Source of the DNA: a virus
Virus record (IMG/VR): IMGVR_UViG_3300044655_001596
Span: 1 to 64,000 of that record
Direction: 5' to 3' (one strand)
DNA length: 64,000 nucleotides
In this document: one piece after another, positions 15,885 to 24,918 of the stretch
How the letters are laid out: the number at the start of each line of letters is the position of its first letter
Position numbering within the stretch: the stretch's first letter is position 1
The notes under the pieces: generated by a model
Databases searched by the model: none
Told to the model about the DNA's origin: nothing
Seen by the model: only the letters and a program-made list of their open reading frames with translations
Program-made: the position numbers and the translations under genes

Positions 15885-18203
15885 ATGAAGCAAATAACAG
15901 TACAAAAACGTGACGGAACTCGCGAGCCGTTGGCGTTGGAAAAATGGCAAGCGCAAATAGCCAAGGTTTGTGCAGGCATCGCAGATGTGAGCCAATCAAT
16001 GATTGAGATCAAAGCCCAGTTGCATTTCTATGATGGCATCACAACCAAAGAAATTGACGGTATCACACTGAGAGCCATAGTGGACCTGATTGACGTAGAA
16101 TCAAATCCTGACGTTGGGCATACCAACTATCAGTATGTGGCAGGTAAGCAACGACTATCAATGTTGCGTAAAGATGTATACGGTTCATACGATCCTCCAC
16201 ACCTGTATGAAATTGTCAAGCGCAACGTGGCTACTGGTCTCTACACTCCTGAACTCTTGGAATGGTATTCAGAAGAAGACTGGAATCGCATGGAAGACAT
16301 GATCGACCATGTGAAAGACGAGCAGTATTCATATGCGGCTGTGGAACAACTGATTGAAAAATATCTTGTGCGTAATCGCTCAACAAAAGAAATTTATGAA
16401 ACACCACAGGTTCGTTACATGATTGCGGCTGCCACGGTGTTTCACCGAGAAGAACCCAACACAGCTCGTATGCGTTATATCAAGGAGTACTACAATGCAG
16501 CTTCTGACGGTCTATTTACTCTCGCAACTCCTGTTCTTGCTGGGCTTGGCACTCCCACTAAGCAGTTCAGTAGTTGTGTACTCATTCGCAGTGATGATGA
16601 TCTTGACTCCATTTTTGCTAGTGGCGAAATGATGGCCAAGTATGCCAGCAAACGTGCTGGCATTGGTTTGGAGATTGGTCGCTTGCGCCCCTTAGGCTCA
16701 CCCATACGTGGTGGCGAAATCATGCACACCGGTATGATACCATTTTTAAAGAAGTGGTTTGGAGATTTACGCTCATGCTCACAAGGAGGTATCCGCAATG
16801 CAAGTGCTACTGTATTCTATCCTATTTGGCATCTTCAGTTTGATGATCTTATTGTTCTTAAGAACAACCAAGGAACCGAAGAAACCCGAGTCCGTCATAT
16901 GGATTATGGGGTTGTGCTTAGTGCTTTCTTCTGGAGACGATTTAAAAACAAAGAACAAATAACATTCTTTGATCCCAACGAAGTACCTGAACTGTACGAA
17001 GCATTCTATGCCAACACCGAACGCTTTGAAAAACTGTATGTGGAATATGAAAAGCGCCGAGACCTACGTACCAAGGTCATGAGTGCAGAAGAAGTGTTCA
17101 AGTCAGGCATACTCAAAGAGCGCACTGACACTGGCCGCATCTATCTAGTGTTCATTGACAACGTTCAGAATCAAGGTCCGTTTGATACTGAATACCATAC
17201 CATTTACCAGAGTAACCTTTGCTGTGAAATTCTCCTACCTACTCGACCATTTAAAAGATTGGATGACGCTGATGGGCGAATCGCCCTCTGTACGCTGGGA
17301 AGTATTAACTGGGGTGCATTCCGGAATCCTGAAGACATGCGTCGTGCTTGTAGAATTCTGCAGAGATCCTTGTGTAATATTCTTGACTACCAAGACTTCC
17401 TGTCAATCCAATCGCAGTTATCAAATGACGAAATCCAGCCGCTTGGTATCGGTATTACTAACTTGGCTTACTGGCATGCCAAGCGCGGACTCCAATATGG
17501 TAACAAGGACTCTTTGGCCGAAGTCAAGTCGTGGATGGAACATCAGGCTTTCTACCTTACCGAAGCAACAGTTGAACTTGCTAAGGAAAGAGGCCGTTGC
17601 AAAGATTCTGACCGCACCTGGTACGGTAAAGGTATCTTTCCTTGGGAGAGACGTAGCGCCGGGGTAAATGAACTCGCGGACTTTACGCCTGAACTGAACT
17701 GGGAAGGCCTACGTGCTGAAATGCGTAGTTACGGAGTACGCAATGCCACACTGATGGCCATTGCTCCTGTGGAGTCCAGTAGTGTTGTTATCAACTCAAC
17801 CAACGGCATTGAAATGCCCATGAGCTTGATTTCAGTTAAAGAATCTAAAGCAGGAAGCCTTACACAGGTTGTGCCCGAGTACCACAAATTGAAAAACAAG
17901 TATCAACAGATGTGGGCACAAAAAGACTGTGATGGTTATTTGAAAACAGCGGCGGTGTTGGCGGCCTATGTGGATCAGTCAATCTCAACAAATACGTTCT
18001 ACAATCCAGCACATTTCCCAGATCGCAAAGTCCCTACAACATTGATTGCCAAGAACTTGATGCAGGCACACTACTGGGGCCTGAAAACATTCTACTACAG
18101 CCTGATCAACAAAGCCGGATCAAAACAAACTGCCGAAGCGGCCCCTCTTGAAATCATCGACTTTGATCTCGAGGGCGAAGACTGCGAAGCCTGCAAGTTA
18201 TGA
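15885..18203 (+). CDS. nrdA: ribonucleotide reductase class Ia, large subunit
   Basis: A 772-residue alpha subunit (E. coli NrdA is 761) that reduces ribonucleoside diphosphates to deoxyribonucleotides for phage DNA. An ATP-cone regulatory domain lies at residues 1-95 (ITVQKRDGTREPLALEKW). The active site shows SSCVLI near 225, the N-x-C-x-E loop as SNLCCEI near 445, LCTLGSINW near 470, and APVESSSVVINSTNGIEMPM near 630. The C-terminus ends in a CEAC pair for re-reduction by glutaredoxin, whose gene lies 1.8 kb downstream. It overlaps the next small gene by ATGA. Confidence 0.97.
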   Translation: MKQITVQKRDGTREPLALEKWQAQIAKVCAGIADVSQSMIEIKAQLHFYDGITTKEIDGITLRAIVDLIDVESNPDVGHTNYQYVAGKQRLSMLRKDVYGSYDPPHLYEIVKRNVATGLYTPELLEWYSEEDWNRMEDMIDHVKDEQYSYAAVEQLIEKYLVRNRSTKEIYETPQVRYMIAAATVFHREEPNTARMRYIKEYYNAASDGLFTLATPVLAGLGTPTKQFSSCVLIRSDDDLDSIFASGEMMAKYASKRAGIGLEIGRLRPLGSPIRGGEIMHTGMIPFLKKWFGDLRSCSQGGIRNASATVFYPIWHLQFDDLIVLKNNQGTEETRVRHMDYGVVLSAFFWRRFKNKEQITFFDPNEVPELYEAFYANTERFEKLYVEYEKRRDLRTKVMSAEEVFKSGILKERTDTGRIYLVFIDNVQNQGPFDTEYHTIYQSNLCCEILLPTRPFKRLDDADGRIALCTLGSINWGAFRNPEDMRRACRILQRSLCNILDYQDFLSIQSQLSNDEIQPLGIGITNLAYWHAKRGLQYGNKDSLAEVKSWMEHQAFYLTEATVELAKERGRCKDSDRTWYGKGIFPWERRSAGVNELADFTPELNWEGLRAEMRSYGVRNATLMAIAPVESSSVVINSTNGIEMPMSLISVKESKAGSLTQVVPEYHKLKNKYQQMWAQKDCDGYLKTAAVLAAYVDQSISTNTFYNPAHFPDRKVPTTLIAKNLMQAHYWGLKTFYYSLINKAGSKQTAEAAPLEIIDFDLEGEDCEACKL

Positions 18204-18391
18204 ACAGCATAGAAAAGATCTGGGCCCGGGCCACTGGGCATGTAATGGGCGAGAGTGATCATGACCGCCCGGATGTGCCTATACTGACACTACGAGAAGC
18301 CCGAATGGCCTTGTTTTTCAAAACGTTTTGGGTTATAATACATGTTGTAACCTGTGGTTTTATTATAGCCAACACAATTAGACACTGGTAA
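18200..18391 (+). CDS. small membrane protein between nrdA and nrdB
   Basis: A 63-residue protein with a soluble N-terminal half and one transmembrane segment at about residues 39-58 (FFKTFWVIIHVVTCGFIIAN). It is coupled to nrdA by ATGA and ends 7 nt before nrdB, so it belongs to the same message. It might anchor or localise the reductase, but that is only positional inference. It is not a recognised family. Confidence 0.6.
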   Translation: MNSIEKIWARATGHVMGESDHDRPDVPILTLREARMALFFKTFWVIIHVVTCGFIIANTIRHW

Positions 18392-18398
18392 TTACACA

Positions 18399-19499
18399 AT
18401 GAGTAGAGCACAATACAATTTAAAAACAAAAACAGACTATCTTAGTCGCAAGATGTTCCTAGATCCAGCAGGTCCTGTAACAGTACAACGATTTGAAGAA
18501 GTCAAGTACAACAAACTGGTCAAGTACGAGCAAGAAGCACGTGGCTTCTTTTGGGTTCCAGAAGAAATCTCTTTGACCAAAGACGCACAAGACTTCAAAG
18601 ATGCGTCAGACACAGTCAAGCATATCTTTACATCAAACTTGTTACGCCAAACAGCACTAGACAGTTTGCAAGGACGTGGTCCCAGTCAAATCTTTACACC
18701 TGTTGTGAGTATTCCCGAACTGGAAGCCTTGGTCTACAACTGGACATTCTTTGAAACCAACATTCATTCACGTAGCTACAGTCACATCATTCGCAACATT
18801 TACAATGTGCCCAAGGATGTGTTCAACACTATTCATGACACACAAGAGATTGTGGACATGGCGTCTAGTGTTGGCAACTACTATGACAAGCTACATTTGA
18901 TTAATTGTGTTGTAGAAACCGGCGAAAAGATTGACGAAGAAAAACATATCAAAGCAATTTGGATGGCACTGAACGCAAGTTATGCCCTGGAAGCATTCCG
19001 ATTCATGGTATCATTTGCTACCAGCTTGGCCATGGTAGAGAATCGTATCTTCATTGGCAATGGCAACATTATTCAGTTGATCTTGCAAGACGAAATGCTA
19101 CACAAAGAGTGGACAGGTTGGTTGATCAATCAGGTGGTCAAAGAAGACCCACGCTTTGCTGCTGTCAAGGCCGAGTGCGAAGGCGAAGTATACCAAATGT
19201 ACCTGGATGTGATCCGTGAAGAAAAAGCCTGGGCTGATTACTTGTTTAACAAAGGACCAGTGATTGGTCTTAATGCAAACATTCTCAAGGACTTTGTGGA
19301 TTTTACAGCCGCAGCAGCTCTCAAAGAAATTGGAGTCAAGTACACCGAGCCGGCACCACGTAGTACACCTATTCCTTGGTTTACCAAGCACGTGGACACC
19401 AGCAAGAAACAAACTGCTCTCCAGGAAAACGAATCGACTAACTATGTGATTGGAGTCATGAGTGATTCGATTGATTACGAGGAGTTACCGGATCTATGA
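18399..19499 (+). CDS. nrdB: ribonucleotide reductase class Ia, radical-bearing small subunit
   Basis: A 366-residue beta subunit (E. coli NrdB is 375) that holds the diiron-tyrosyl radical cofactor. Iron ligands and the radical tyrosine can be placed: Asp in TALDSLQGRG, Glu and His in FETNIHSRSYSHI with the radical Tyr as the eighth residue of NIHSRSYS, Glu in YALEAFRF, and Glu plus His in LQDEMLH. Compared with E. coli ETIHSRSY there is one extra residue (ETNIHSRSY) between Glu and His. The C-terminal acidic tail (DSIDYEELPDL) matches the NrdA-docking tail. The stop overlaps the next ATG. Confidence 0.96.
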   Translation: MSRAQYNLKTKTDYLSRKMFLDPAGPVTVQRFEEVKYNKLVKYEQEARGFFWVPEEISLTKDAQDFKDASDTVKHIFTSNLLRQTALDSLQGRGPSQIFTPVVSIPELEALVYNWTFFETNIHSRSYSHIIRNIYNVPKDVFNTIHDTQEIVDMASSVGNYYDKLHLINCVVETGEKIDEEKHIKAIWMALNASYALEAFRFMVSFATSLAMVENRIFIGNGNIIQLILQDEMLHKEWTGWLINQVVKEDPRFAAVKAECEGEVYQMYLDVIREEKAWADYLFNKGPVIGLNANILKDFVDFTAAAALKEIGVKYTEPAPRSTPIPWFTKHVDTSKKQTALQENESTNYVIGVMSDSIDYEELPDL

Positions 19500-19960
19500 G
19501 AAATTTTATCAACATAATAGAAAATGCACAGGGCATCACCGACGCTTGGTTCGCTGATGGGTTCGCCACTTTTAAAAATCCAGATAAAATTGAAAAATAT
19601 GAGATTGCACAAAAACCTGGAGAGCTGACTCATCTTGAAAATCCAGACCCTGTGCCCTACCAACCTGGTGATTACATTATGACAGGTCCCAACGACGAAC
19701 AGTATGTGCTGAGTCCCGCCAAATTCAACAGCCTCAAAGACGATCTAGGTGATGGTCGTTGCCAACCAAAGAAAATTCCAAAGGTTGCAAAACTAGCCGA
19801 TCATGATGGCTTTGTCACTGTGGATTGGGGTAGTGGTCCGCAAAAATTATTTTACACTGCTGGCAATGACTATATTGTCAAGCACGGCCCTAGCGACTAT
19901 GGTGTTGTTAAGACAGATATCTTTGCCAAGACCTACGATAAATCACAAGAAGGAAAATAA
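19496..19960 (+). CDS. phage protein with repeated PGDYI-type motif
   Basis: A 154-residue soluble protein. Two related units are visible: PGDYIMTGPNDEQYVLSPAKF near residues 57-77 and GNDYIVKHGPSDYGVVKTDIF near 123-143, each a short beta hairpin followed by a helix. This unit recurs in many phage proteins without a known role. It is coupled to nrdB by ATGA and lies just before glutaredoxin. Confidence 0.6.
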   Translation: MRNFINIIENAQGITDAWFADGFATFKNPDKIEKYEIAQKPGELTHLENPDPVPYQPGDYIMTGPNDEQYVLSPAKFNSLKDDLGDGRCQPKKIPKVAKLADHDGFVTVDWGSGPQKLFYTAGNDYIVKHGPSDYGVVKTDIFAKTYDKSQEGK

Positions 19961-19961
19961 A

Positions 19962-20183
19962 ATGAAAGCAATTGTATGGAGCAAATACCACTGCCCTTAC
20001 TGTGACCAAGCCAAGGCCTTGCTCACACAGAAGGGTATAGAATTTGAAGAAAAGAAAATTGGTGACGGATACACCAAAGAAGATCTATTAGAAGCAGTTC
20101 CAAATGCTCGCACCGTGCCACAGATATTTCTTGGCGAAGAGCTAGTGGGAGGCTTCAATGAGCTCAAACAAAAACTTGCCTGA
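19962..20183 (+). CDS. grx: glutaredoxin
   Basis: A 73-residue thioredoxin-fold protein with the classic CPYC active site at residues 11-14, the cis-proline loop TVPQIF at 51-56 and the glutathione-binding GG at 63-64. It is the expected electron donor to the NrdA C-terminal cysteine pair, consistent with its place in the nrd operon. The AAGAAGGA site lies upstream of the ATG. It overlaps the following gene by 26 bp. Confidence 0.93.
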   Translation: MKAIVWSKYHCPYCDQAKALLTQKGIEFEEKKIGDGYTKEDLLEAVPNARTVPQIFLGEELVGGFNELKQKLA

Positions 20184-20829
20184 CCTAGACAACATCACAA
20201 TAGACTGGTTCAAGGAAAATATCCCAGACTTTGAAACCAAACATTTTTTCACAGCCGACTGGTTTTCAAACGCTGTTGTAAATTTTGAGTTTGTTAAGGC
20301 GCATGCAGATCAAAAGCTATCGGCAATACTAGAAATTGGTTCACATGAAGGTCGCAGTGCCTGTTGGATGCTGGAAAACTTGCTGGCAGAAGACGGCACA
20401 ATTACTTGTATAGATCCTTTTGGTAACCTACCATTGAATGCCTATACCAATGATGATTTGCCCGAGCACCTGATCATTCGAGACATACACAAACACAATA
20501 CAGATTTAGCAAAGTTGCCCACACAGTCAGTTGAGGTCATGCCTGTCATGAGTTATCATGGTCTAGCACAATTGATTGTGGACCGTCGCGAGTTTGACCT
20601 TATATATGTAGATGGCAGTCATTGTTCAGATGCTGTGTTGGCAGATGCCACTATGGCGTTTGGCTTGCTCAAGACCGGCGGGTTCATGATCTTTGATGAC
20701 TACTTGTGGAACGAATCCCCGGATGTGTTGGACCATCCTAAAATGTCCATTGATGCTTTTGTTAATATGTTTAGAAAGCATATTGCCATTGGCATGATCA
20801 ATTATCAATACGTTATACAGAAAGTTTAA
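20158..20829 (+). CDS. class I SAM-dependent methyltransferase (Methyltransf_24 type)
   Basis: A 223-residue Rossmann-fold protein. Motif I is ILEIGSHEGRSACWML at about residues 57-72, an acidic strand-2 end is ITCIDPFGN near 82, and FDLIYVDGSHCSDAVLAD near 140 corresponds to motif IV with the metal-binding-type DGSH seen in this family. Such proteins methylate small molecules, sugars or O-groups. The start overlaps glutaredoxin by 26 bp. The substrate is not deducible. Confidence 0.8.
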   Translation: MSSNKNLPDLDNITIDWFKENIPDFETKHFFTADWFSNAVVNFEFVKAHADQKLSAILEIGSHEGRSACWMLENLLAEDGTITCIDPFGNLPLNAYTNDDLPEHLIIRDIHKHNTDLAKLPTQSVEVMPVMSYHGLAQLIVDRREFDLIYVDGSHCSDAVLADATMAFGLLKTGGFMIFDDYLWNESPDVLDHPKMSIDAFVNMFRKHIAIGMINYQYVIQKV

Positions 20830-20830
20830 A

Positions 20831-21136
20831 ATGCAACTAATCGCAACCCCAGGTCAAGTTTACACCTTTAAGTTAAACTCAGGAGAAGAACTCATTGCCA
20901 AAGTCAAACAGGCCGGTGGGGACTGGATTGAAATTACTGATCCAGTTAGTGTGGCTCCGGGTCCACAGGGCATGGGCTTGGTACCCTCAATGTTTACCGC
21001 TGATCCTGGCGCAGAAATCAAGCTAAATACTGCCAGCGTAGCAATTTACGCATTGACAGATGACCCTGTCAAGATGAAATATATTGAAGCCACAACTGGC
21101 ATCAAAGTGCCAGAGAAAAAACTAATACTAGGATAA
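20831..21136 (+). CDS. small beta-barrel (Sm-like) phage protein
   Basis: A 101-residue protein with a pattern of strands (VYTFKLNSGEELIAKVK, WIEITDPVSVAP, AEIKLNTASVAIYAL) that looks like an Sm/LSm-type fold. The GPQGMGLVPSMF loop near residue 46 and EATTGIKVP near 90 are distinctive. Proteins of this look occur in aquatic T4-like phages without an assigned role. It ends 1 nt before the PAAR gene, so it may be an assembly factor or baseplate part. Confidence 0.6.
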   Translation: MQLIATPGQVYTFKLNSGEELIAKVKQAGGDWIEITDPVSVAPGPQGMGLVPSMFTADPGAEIKLNTASVAIYALTDDPVKMKYIEATTGIKVPEKKLILG

Positions 21137-21137
21137 T

Positions 21138-21419
21138 ATGCCAGCAGTACAGAGAGTAGGTGATGCAAACGGAGCCGGTGGGGTAGCCCAGGGCGGTGTT
21201 GCCTCTGTGCGTGTGAACGGACAACCTATCATTGTGAATGGTAACTCAGTAACTGCTCATGCACCCTGGGGCCGACCACACCCGCCCCATTCAGCAGCAA
21301 CTACCACAGGTGGCAACGGCACAGTCAGAGCTGGCGGCGTACCTGTGGTCACAACTGGATGTGCTGACACCTGCGGACATGCTCGTGCTGGCGGTTCCGG
21401 TGATGTAAGGGCAGGATAA
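21138..21419 (+). CDS. PAAR-domain spike tip protein
   Basis: A 93-residue Gly/Ala-rich protein with PAAR repeats (VASVRVNGQPIIVNG, GTVRAGGVPVVTTG, SGDVRAG). PAAR proteins cap the needle of contractile tails (T4 gp5.4) and sharpen it for penetrating the outer membrane. The conserved His and Cys residues near APWGRPHPPH and CADTCGH could bind a metal ion at the tip. It is fused by a one-base overlap to the large baseplate-type gene downstream. This confirms a contractile-tailed (myovirus) particle. Confidence 0.9.
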   Translation: MPAVQRVGDANGAGGVAQGGVASVRVNGQPIIVNGNSVTAHAPWGRPHPPHSAATTTGGNGTVRAGGVPVVTTGCADTCGHARAGGSGDVRAG

Positions 21420-23485
21420 TGCCTAGCGTACTAACACCACTGCAATTGACCGTTGCGGCATCCATGTTGAACAACACTGGATTAAAAGGATTTCCGTCGG
21501 CATTGCAAACTGCCATTGCCGCATTCAATGCCACCACAGTGATTGGCAATTTTATTGCCGCAGTTAATTTTTATAAATCTCAGTCATTTGCCACCGAATC
21601 AACCTTGACCAGTTTGTTGAGCATTGGCAGTACTGTGTGTCCAGCCTTGGGCAACAGCATACCTGCCAGTCCAGTGGGTACCTACACTTATCTCAACAGA
21701 GAATACTTGATCAATTATCTTGGTGCCGTGGACGGCTCAACCATTGATCCATCGGGATTTTCCAACTTGATTGAGCAAACCTGTGCGGCTTATCTGGGCA
21801 ACGGGGACTATGGCCGATTCAGCCAAGGATTTGTGGCTGTGCAAGGATACATTGCCAGCACCAATGAATACATCAATTCAGCAGTGAATGCCAATCAATT
21901 TCTTGGACCAACCTTTACCAACATGGATTCCTTGACCACTGCAGGAATCAGTGGTGCAAACAGCGACCTTGAAAAATTTGGTGTGGACTTGGCCAAGCAA
22001 GGTAATCTTGTGAATCTTCAAAACCTTGATCTTTACGGCACTCCTGCTGGACTTGTACAACAGATATCTCGCCTGGCTGGAGTCAACAGACAAGCTGTGC
22101 CTGCTGTTCAGTTGGCCATGAATGCGGTGGGACTCACAGACAGCGACATTGAAAACATTGTGACTGACAATCGTGTGGGAATCAATCGACCCAATGGACT
22201 GAGTCAAAACGAATTTGACCGCATACAAAAACTTGCCTACACAGCATTGTCATCAGTATCGGGCGACGACCTAGATCAAATTTTGTCAATCTTGGACGTG
22301 ACCACTCCCAATATAACCAGCCTGGATCAATTGTTGGATCCTACCAAGGTGTTTCCGTTGAGTTATCCCACCATGCTGACTCCCACACCTGCGGGCGCGG
22401 TGCCTATATTTGGCAACGACGGTAGTGTGAATTCCAGTGTCACACCCATTGTCAACTCATATCTACCCACAGCATCGGGTTGTGACGAACTGGGCAAAAT
22501 TATTCCACCTGCTGATGCAGTGGCCAACAAGGCCATTGAAGTGGCCTTGAAACAAATCAACAACATTGGCACAACTACACTGCCCGAATTGGCCAACACA
22601 ATACTTGGCTCTGTTGACCAAGAGTGGGATCCAACGCAAGAATATCTAGCCAATGATGTGGTCAGCGTGGGTTCGCCTGTGCCCACATTTTATCGAGCCA
22701 AATCACCAGGCTGTACTCCGGGCAATTTTGTAGTTCCGCCAGGAGTGGACATTACAAACAGCAACTACTGGTCAGAAACCTCACTGGGCGGTCTCAGTAC
22801 CATGGCTGATCTGCCGCTGATTCAACAACAGACCACACCAGTACCGGCCAGCGTGGCTGCATTTTTTGCAACCGAAGTGGCCACAGGCACAGGGCCATGC
22901 GGAGTACTCACCACCTATGATGTGCTGGGCTTGGCACTAGACAGCAATGACTTTGCCGCACGGCTTACTGACGTCGCTGATATTATTGACGGGCTTGGTA
23001 CTGGCCTAGATGATTTATCTCAAATCTACATTGACATGTTGAGTTCGGCAAATGATGCCGCTATGATAACACTCATTGCTAATGCCAATGCAGAAATAGC
23101 AAGTATTAATTCGGTGCATCCGCCTCAAGTGGCGACAATGAACACAGCCTGGACCTACATGGCCAACTTGATGAATTTAAGCGCCAAGTATACCAGCCAA
23201 GCCGGAGTTGATTATTTCTTGTTGCAAGCAGGCGATGCAAACAGCACCAAGAGTTTTGTGCAAAATTTGGCCTACTATGGTCGTCTCACTGCCCAAGGTG
23301 ATGCTGCTGAGTTTTTGGAAAACCTAGCAGACACCACAACACTAGGCGGCCAGGCCATCATTGGTGCCATGAGAGAAGGCCGCAATCAGGAACGGTTGAA
23401 TGCCAGAGGCTTGTACAATAACACTCAGGTACCTAGTGATGCAGTGGTGGCACCAATTCCGGTAATACTCCCAGTTAACACATAA
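21419..23485 (+). CDS. large baseplate/tail protein with chitin-binding-like module
   Basis: A 688-residue virion protein directly coupled to the PAAR tip gene, probably part of the baseplate hub region. Residues about 400-450 (EWDPTQEYLANDVVSV, PTFYRAKSPG, SNYWSET) have the spaced aromatic pattern of small carbohydrate-binding modules of the ChtBD3/CBM5-12 type. The remainder is helical and Asn/Ala-rich, with no transmembrane segment. It ends 27 nt before the start of the porin promoter. The hub location is inferred from gene order. Confidence 0.65.
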   Translation: MPSVLTPLQLTVAASMLNNTGLKGFPSALQTAIAAFNATTVIGNFIAAVNFYKSQSFATESTLTSLLSIGSTVCPALGNSIPASPVGTYTYLNREYLINYLGAVDGSTIDPSGFSNLIEQTCAAYLGNGDYGRFSQGFVAVQGYIASTNEYINSAVNANQFLGPTFTNMDSLTTAGISGANSDLEKFGVDLAKQGNLVNLQNLDLYGTPAGLVQQISRLAGVNRQAVPAVQLAMNAVGLTDSDIENIVTDNRVGINRPNGLSQNEFDRIQKLAYTALSSVSGDDLDQILSILDVTTPNITSLDQLLDPTKVFPLSYPTMLTPTPAGAVPIFGNDGSVNSSVTPIVNSYLPTASGCDELGKIIPPADAVANKAIEVALKQINNIGTTTLPELANTILGSVDQEWDPTQEYLANDVVSVGSPVPTFYRAKSPGCTPGNFVVPPGVDITNSNYWSETSLGGLSTMADLPLIQQQTTPVPASVAAFFATEVATGTGPCGVLTTYDVLGLALDSNDFAARLTDVADIIDGLGTGLDDLSQIYIDMLSSANDAAMITLIANANAEIASINSVHPPQVATMNTAWTYMANLMNLSAKYTSQAGVDYFLLQAGDANSTKSFVQNLAYYGRLTAQGDAAEFLENLADTTTLGGQAIIGAMREGRNQERLNARGLYNNTQVPSDAVVAPIPVILPVNT

Positions 23486-23512
23486 AACGGCTACTTTGAG
23501 GTTGATTTTGTG

Positions 23513-23541
23513 TTGACTTAGTACAAACACTGCTATATAAT
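23513..23541 (+). promoter_or_regulatory. sigma70 promoter of the porin gene
   Basis: TTGACT, 17-bp spacer, TATAAT (23536-23541), preceded 42 nt before the ATG by no terminator. An AAAAGGA site follows before the ATG at 23584. Confidence 0.8.
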
Positions 23542-23583
23542 ACAGATTGACTTATGTCATTCTACTTTTAAAAGGAAAAACTA

Positions 23584-24681
23584 ATGAAGAAAATCTTCGC
23601 AATCATGATTGCACTTGCGGCTACCTCTGTGTTTGCTCAAAGTGCTGTCAACATCACTGGCTTGGTTGACACCGGCCTGTTGTTCACCAATGCAGCCACT
23701 GGTGTCAATACCAAAGGCCTTGCGGCCAACAATTCATCTACCACAGTGCTTACTATCGGAGGCACTGAGGATTTGGGCAGCGGCCTACGTGCCAATTTCA
23801 AACTGCAACTCACACCTGATTTTATTAATGGTGCTGGTGTTGAAGGCACCTCATACAACTCAACCACAGCAGGCACTGTGGGTGTTGGTCAAGAAGCCTT
23901 TATCGGTACAGAAGCCAATTGGGGCACTGTGAAACTTGGTCGTGTGAACTCAAACATCTTGGAAACATGGCTCAACGGCTCAGCACTCGGGACTGCTATT
24001 GGTTCAGGTTATGGATCAAACGGTAACATCTTTACTCGTTACAGTGCCACAGCAACTCACACAGCACAATCTGCACCCACACGTTTCAATGGAGCCATTC
24101 GTTATGAATCTCCTGCAGTAGCAGGTTTTAGTGGTTCTTATTTGTATGTGCCACCCAGTGCCAGCGTCAATGCTCAGAGTGTGGTTGACTATGGTGTAAA
24201 ATATGCCAATGGTCCTTTGAGTGTGCAGTATGCCTCTCAACGTATTGAACAATCAGGCACTTTGGCCACCACCACAGCATCATTTATTACCCCTGGTTCA
24301 CAGGCCTTAGAAGCCGGTACCAACAACACTCTTAGCCTGTTGTCGGCCAACTACCAGATTGGTGCCGCAACTGTGTATGGTGCTCGTTGGACAGAAAAAC
24401 AAAACACTGCCACCGCCATTGACCAGGTTGGACAGATGTTTGGTGCCAAGTACACCGTCGGTGCTACCAGCTTCATGATTTCAACTGGTTCCAGCAACGA
24501 AAAGAGCACAGCCAATGTAGACAAGAAAATTCTTGGGTACGGTGTGAATCATGACCTAAGCAAAAGAACCACCTTGTATGCACGTCTTGATACTCGTGAT
24601 GCTGACACTAACACAGCAGGTGCCACAGCCGCTGCTGGTGTAACAAAGCGCACCGCAGTTGGTATACGCCACACGTTCTAA
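23584..24681 (+). CDS. Gram-negative trimeric porin (betaproteobacterial Porin_4 type)
   Basis: A 365-residue outer-membrane beta-barrel. It has a Sec signal peptide (MKKIFAIMIALAATSVFAQ), a first strand VNITGLVDTGL, the GTEDLGSGLRANFKLQ motif and RVNSNILE region of beta-proteobacterial porins, GVNHDLSKRTTLYARLD near residue 320, and a C-terminal phenylalanine (GIRHTF), the BAM-complex signal. The length is normal for the family. It has its own consensus promoter and terminator, so it is an independent cassette. A phage porin could alter nutrient uptake or mask/replace the receptor to exclude superinfecting phage, as the lambdoid PA-2 Lc porin does. Recent acquisition from the host is likely. 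Confidence 0.95.
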   Translation: MKKIFAIMIALAATSVFAQSAVNITGLVDTGLLFTNAATGVNTKGLAANNSSTTVLTIGGTEDLGSGLRANFKLQLTPDFINGAGVEGTSYNSTTAGTVGVGQEAFIGTEANWGTVKLGRVNSNILETWLNGSALGTAIGSGYGSNGNIFTRYSATATHTAQSAPTRFNGAIRYESPAVAGFSGSYLYVPPSASVNAQSVVDYGVKYANGPLSVQYASQRIEQSGTLATTTASFITPGSQALEAGTNNTLSLLSANYQIGAATVYGARWTEKQNTATAIDQVGQMFGAKYTVGATSFMISTGSSNEKSTANVDKKILGYGVNHDLSKRTTLYARLDTRDADTNTAGATAAAGVTKRTAVGIRHTF

Positions 24682-24723
24682 TACCAAAGTACTACTGATC
24701 AAAAAGTAATACTCAAGTACTAC

Positions 24724-24753
24724 AAAAGCCCTTCTGCGTGTAGGGCTTTTTTT
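24724..24753 (+). terminator. intrinsic terminator of the porin gene
   Basis: Nine-bp stem AAAAGCCCT/AGGGCTTTT with a 9-nt loop, followed by TTT. Confidence 0.9.
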
Positions 24754-24757
24754 ATGG

Positions 24758-24786
24758 TTGACCGATAATTGCTCTTTTGCTATAAT
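24758..24786 (+). promoter_or_regulatory. strong early-type sigma70 promoter, leaderless
   Basis: TTGACC, 17-bp spacer with TTTTGC next to the -10, TATAAT (24781-24786). The -10 ends 6 nt before the ATG at 24793. It belongs to a family of near-identical promoters in this window. Confidence 0.85.
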
Positions 24787-24792
24787 TAGAAC

Positions 24793-24918
24793 ATGAAAAC
24801 AAAAAAGGAAAAGAAGATGACAAAAAACAAAAAGCCAACCCTGGGAGAACTGTTCCGCAAACGACTGGGACTCAAGCCAACTCTAAATCAGTTGTTGGTC
24901 AAGCGGTTGCGTGGTTGA
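24793..24918 (+). CDS. tiny highly basic protein
   Basis: A 41-residue, Lys/Arg-rich protein (MKTKKEKKMTKNKKPTL at the start) with a short amphipathic helix (GELFRKRLGLKPTLNQLL). It has no ribosome site and its ATG sits 6 nt after a strong -10 box. The stop codon is inside the -35 box of the next promoter. A nucleic-acid or host-protein binding early factor is plausible but unproven. Confidence 0.6.
   Translation: MKTKKEKKMTKNKKPTLGELFRKRLGLKPTLNQLLVKRLRG

Noticed and set aside
12203-24681. Prophage or contamination reading of host-like genes (iscU/iscA, porin)
   Set aside because: They are embedded with coupled overlaps among phage structural and replication genes, and no integrase, attachment site or host operon context is visible.
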